Assembly: GCF_010015585.1 (NCBI RefSeq)
Contig: NW_022985114.1
Location: forward strand, 1-44,301
DNA: 44,301 bases
Direction: 5' to 3'
Source of the DNA: Eremomyces bilateralis CBS 781.70
Taxonomy: Eukaryota; Ascomycota; Dothideomycetes; Eremomycetales; Eremomycetaceae
Made by a program: the position numbers and the translations under genes. Position 1 is the stretch's first letter; the number at the start of each line of letters is the position of its first letter. Of the stretch, positions 42,867 through 44,301 are shown piece by piece. The notes under the pieces were generated by a model. It ran no database searches. It was given only the letters and a program-made list of their open reading frames with translations, and was not told the DNA's origin.

Positions 42867-43918
42867 CTAACGAGAGGGAAGCTTCCATCCCAGACATGCT
42901 AGCGAACGGTGCATCCCCTTGCTGAGAATCGATTCTAGATAGCAATGGCGAAAATCAACGTCGTCGGATGATTGAATAAGCAGCAGCCAAGAAGCTACTT
43001 GCGAAGGGTAAGATATCAATGAAGCAAGATAAGCCTTTCGATCTTCTTCAAGAGTTGGACTTGGAGGCAGGACATGTTCTTATAGCTGAAGAAATCGAGG
43101 CAGGCGGCCAGCCAATTGCATGGGAAACATCAAAGCAAACCCCAATCGATTGTACTTTGAAGCGAGCAATATGAGCGTATCCAGTCTTGACGCGTACTTA
43201 CCCAGTGATGTTGTATTCTAAGCCAACTATTATATTTTGCGGTGCTAGGTCGCCATGGTCGAGAGCGTACGGCGCGCCTTCTAGCTTGGTAAACAGCACT
43301 TGGGGAAGGAGACTTCTCTGGTGGATACAGACTTGCTCAGTTATGTCGGGAAGGCGGCCATTGCGTACTCGATAGGTATTGTTATCGATTCTCCTCGAGA
43401 AGAAATTTGTGGCTGGTTCCCCTGTAATGCCCAGTAAGCAGTTGATTTCGAAGGGGGGCAGCTAGACATACTGTTCTCTTGGGTACACTCAATGAGAGAT
43501 ATCTGTATCGCGGCAACTTGACCAAGTATTTTATTACGAATAGGCCTTGATGGGTAGCTAGGAGTCCAGCGAAGAGGCGAGCCTTTAATCCACGATAACA
43601 CCATAAACGAAATCCAACCGAGTTCTCGAAGGTGAAATTAGAACCATGGAATATTGGAGCCCAGAGAAAGCCATTCTCGCGAATCTTTCGAAGTATATCT
43701 TGTTTCTCTTGGAGGATGCTTATGATGGCGTCTTGGGAGTTACTCTGTACGTGGATCGGAATGCGTACAGACCAGGCTTCTCCGTTCGAAAAGATCGCTT
43801 TGAAGATACGAACTGACCACCATCCAAATAGTGCTCATCCAGTACCGGAATTTCGCCGCCAGTCCGGAAAGTGGAGATAACGATAGAGATGTTTTCCGAG
43901 TGGAAATTTTGCAACAAG
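42867..43918 (-). pseudogene. APH-fold (aminoglycoside phosphotransferase-like) kinase gene, decayed
   Basis: Minus-strand pieces: FNWWSVRI-like start with AIFSNGEAWSVRIPIH, ILRKIRENGFLWAPIF, MVLSWIKGSPLRWTPSY, then after a GTATGT..TTACAG intron YRVRNGRLPDITEQV and the catalytic DHGDLAPQNIIVG (HGDxxxxN). A GTAAGT donor at about 43201 is followed by TIDWG and, in another frame, MFPMQLAGRLPRFL and ASWLLLIQSSDDVDFRHCYL. At least two frameshifts (near 43607 and 43138) and two in-frame stops break it. Fungal APH-like genes are a large accessory family of unknown substrates. Confidence 0.7.
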
Positions 43919-44301
43919 ACAGATGGCATCTTGGCTACCCTGAGAACTTGGATCCCAAATTTGGGATTCTATTTGCCGGCTTCTAAAAATAATTAGGGGT
44001 CACTTTCCTTATTGGCTGGGCATTTAATTGGCTGCAGGTCAGCCTCTAACTTGTTTGTGAACAGCATATAACGAAGCCCGTGTATACTGTACTAATTGCG
44101 TTATGACTCTACGGATACAGTAGCTGAGCTTAAGCATCATCCCCGCATAAATGCGACAAAGTCTGTAGGGGTCACCAAGGTCGCGGTGCGCCAGTGCTAT
44201 AGTGACGTGCCAGCTCTTGGCTTGTTCAATTATTTAAAAGTGGCTGGATCTGTGGCTGATGACCAGTCACTTCGCTTGGCAAATAAAATCAAGCTTGACT
44301 T
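43919..44301. other. Window end, no gene seen
   Basis: No open frame of interest. AT-rich with no recognised repeat. Confidence 0.3.

Overview
The window looks like nuclear DNA of a filamentous ascomycete (Pezizomycotina). The coding genes carry short introns (about 39-71 nt) with GT..AG ends and CTAAC-like branch sites. The gene families are typical of that group: an ABCB multidrug pump, a Zn2Cys6 regulator, a Baeyer-Villiger monooxygenase, HET, BTB and APH proteins, and Tad-like LINEs. Many repeats carry TAG/TAA stops where CAG, CAA or TGG would be expected, which is the signature of repeat-induced point mutation (RIP). I cannot name the species.

Left third (1-16 kb) is mostly intact host genes. 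A full-length ABCB transporter (839-4876) is followed by a hAT transposase scrap, a large foldback MITE (6055-6489), an F-box/LRR-like protein (6678-8819), a flavin Baeyer-Villiger monooxygenase (10187-12286, minus) and a Zn2Cys6 regulator (14495-15970, minus).

Middle (16-32.5 kb) is a repeat graveyard with a few host genes in it. A LINE tail (16.7-18.0 kb) is split by a solo LTR. Then come a broken SDR gene, a GxGxxG NAD(P)-binding protein (19884-20882, minus) and an intact SDR (21704-22515). A second LINE (23.6-25.9 kb) is a stack of nested insertions: three solo LTRs, one of them inside another, plus an 836-bp TIR element that itself contains a 457-bp foldback MITE. Each was delimited here by its target-site duplication. 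A secreted, probably GPI-anchored protein (27026-28778) sits as an island. After it come Copia, Tc1/mariner and Ty3/Gypsy remnants.

Right third (32.5-44.3 kb) has a single-pass membrane protein (33099-34296), a decayed member of what I think is a large RecQ-helicase-associated fungal family, a decayed HET gene, a Gypsy remnant, an intact tail-to-tail BTB / C2H2 pair (40056-41353), an unknown ORF and an APH-kinase pseudogene. This mix of HET, APH and helicase-like relics with TEs suggests a subtelomeric or accessory compartment.

The monooxygenase, the regulator, the two NAD(P)-binding genes and the ABC pump could form a small catabolic or secondary-metabolite locus, but no backbone synthase is present and the link is inference only. 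I see no CRISPR, rRNA or convincing tRNA. Gene models were built by eye. Those with introns were checked by phase and by total length being divisible by three.
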